A stretch of 5,570 nucleotides of DNA from Planctomycetota bacterium (GTDB lineage Bacteria; Planctomycetota; Planctomycetia; Pirellulales; Pirellulaceae). Positions within the stretch are counted from its first letter, which is position 1. Each line of letters starts with the position of its first letter. Of the stretch, positions 5,527 to 5,570 are shown piece after piece. The position numbers and the translations under genes were made by a program. The stretch covers positions 1 to 5,570 of the forward strand of contig JAPLNJ010000198.1 of NCBI GenBank assembly GCA_026692885.1, given 5' to 3'. The notes beneath the pieces are model-generated. The model was given only the letters and a program-made list of their open reading frames with translations. It did not search any database and was not told the origin of the DNA.

Positions 5527-5570
5527 CGTTGAAGGCGACTTCAACGCCCCTCACAGAACCGGACTTGTGA
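5527..5570 (-). mobile_element. Probable 3' end of a group II intron (domain V 3' arm and domain VI hairpin), cut by window edge
   Basis: On the minus strand the window edge reads TCACAAGTCCGGTTC, then TGTGAGGGG, then an 8-bp perfect hairpin (CGTTGAAG, loop TCGC, CTTCAACG; 5527-5546). A CCGGTTC or ACGGTTC arm followed by TGAGGGG and a hairpin is the usual layout of the domain V 3' arm, the linker and domain VI of bacterial group II introns. The matching 5' arm (GAGCCGGAT-type), the catalytic AGC triad and any reverse transcriptase gene would lie beyond base 5570. The exact 3' splice site is not clear. The hairpin is certain; the intron identity comes from recognition of the motif. Confidence 0.45.

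Noticed and set aside
1..5570. CRISPR array, tRNA or rRNA
   Set aside because: No regularly spaced identical repeats and no tRNA- or rRNA-like conserved segments were seen on either strand.

Overview
The window looks like a chromosomal segment from a member of the Planctomycetota, probably a Pirellulales/Gemmatales-type genome. The grounds are family-level: an ECF-type sigma factor next to a Ser/Thr kinase that starts with a zinc anti-sigma-like motif, a kinase fused to formylglycine-generating-enzyme (FGE) fold domains through the linker type usual in this phylum, and a TolB-like propeller gene. No rRNA or other taxonomic marker is present, so the assignment is inference.

Layout, left to right. 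Positions 1-143 (+) hold the last 46 codons of a TolB/PD40-type beta-propeller protein. Positions 144-528 are a gap between two convergent genes, with two short GC hairpins and no recognisable gene. Positions 529-4623 (-) hold one very large gene for a membrane-spanning Hanks-type kinase: zinc anti-sigma-like motif, kinase domain, transmembrane helix, PEGA-like domain, two tandem FGE-fold domains that lack the catalytic cysteines, and a C-terminal concanavalin-like domain. Immediately upstream on the same strand, and overlapping it in another frame, lies an ECF sigma factor (start at 5063) that has region 2 but no region 4. Further upstream, 5140-5445 (-) is a short secreted protein that looks like the N-terminal stump of a LamG-like protein. 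The right edge (about 5527-5570, - strand) resembles the 3' end of a group II intron (domain V 3' arm followed by a domain VI hairpin).

The most notable point is the sigma/kinase junction. Sigma-type sequence runs to about 4656, and kinase-type sequence, in the frame reached by a -1 shift, is recognisable from about 4650 onward. That is upstream of the first possible kinase start (TTG at 4623) and far upstream of the first ATG. No ribosome binding site precedes the TTG. This pattern fits a deletion that removed sigma region 4, the sigma stop and the kinase start. The product may be an out-of-frame fusion, or a real sigma2/anti-sigma/kinase fusion of about 1511 residues if one base is missing from the sequence. 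An intact locus would plausibly be a transmembrane signalling unit: outer FGE/lectin-like domains sense, the cytoplasmic kinase signals, and the adjacent sigma factor changes transcription.
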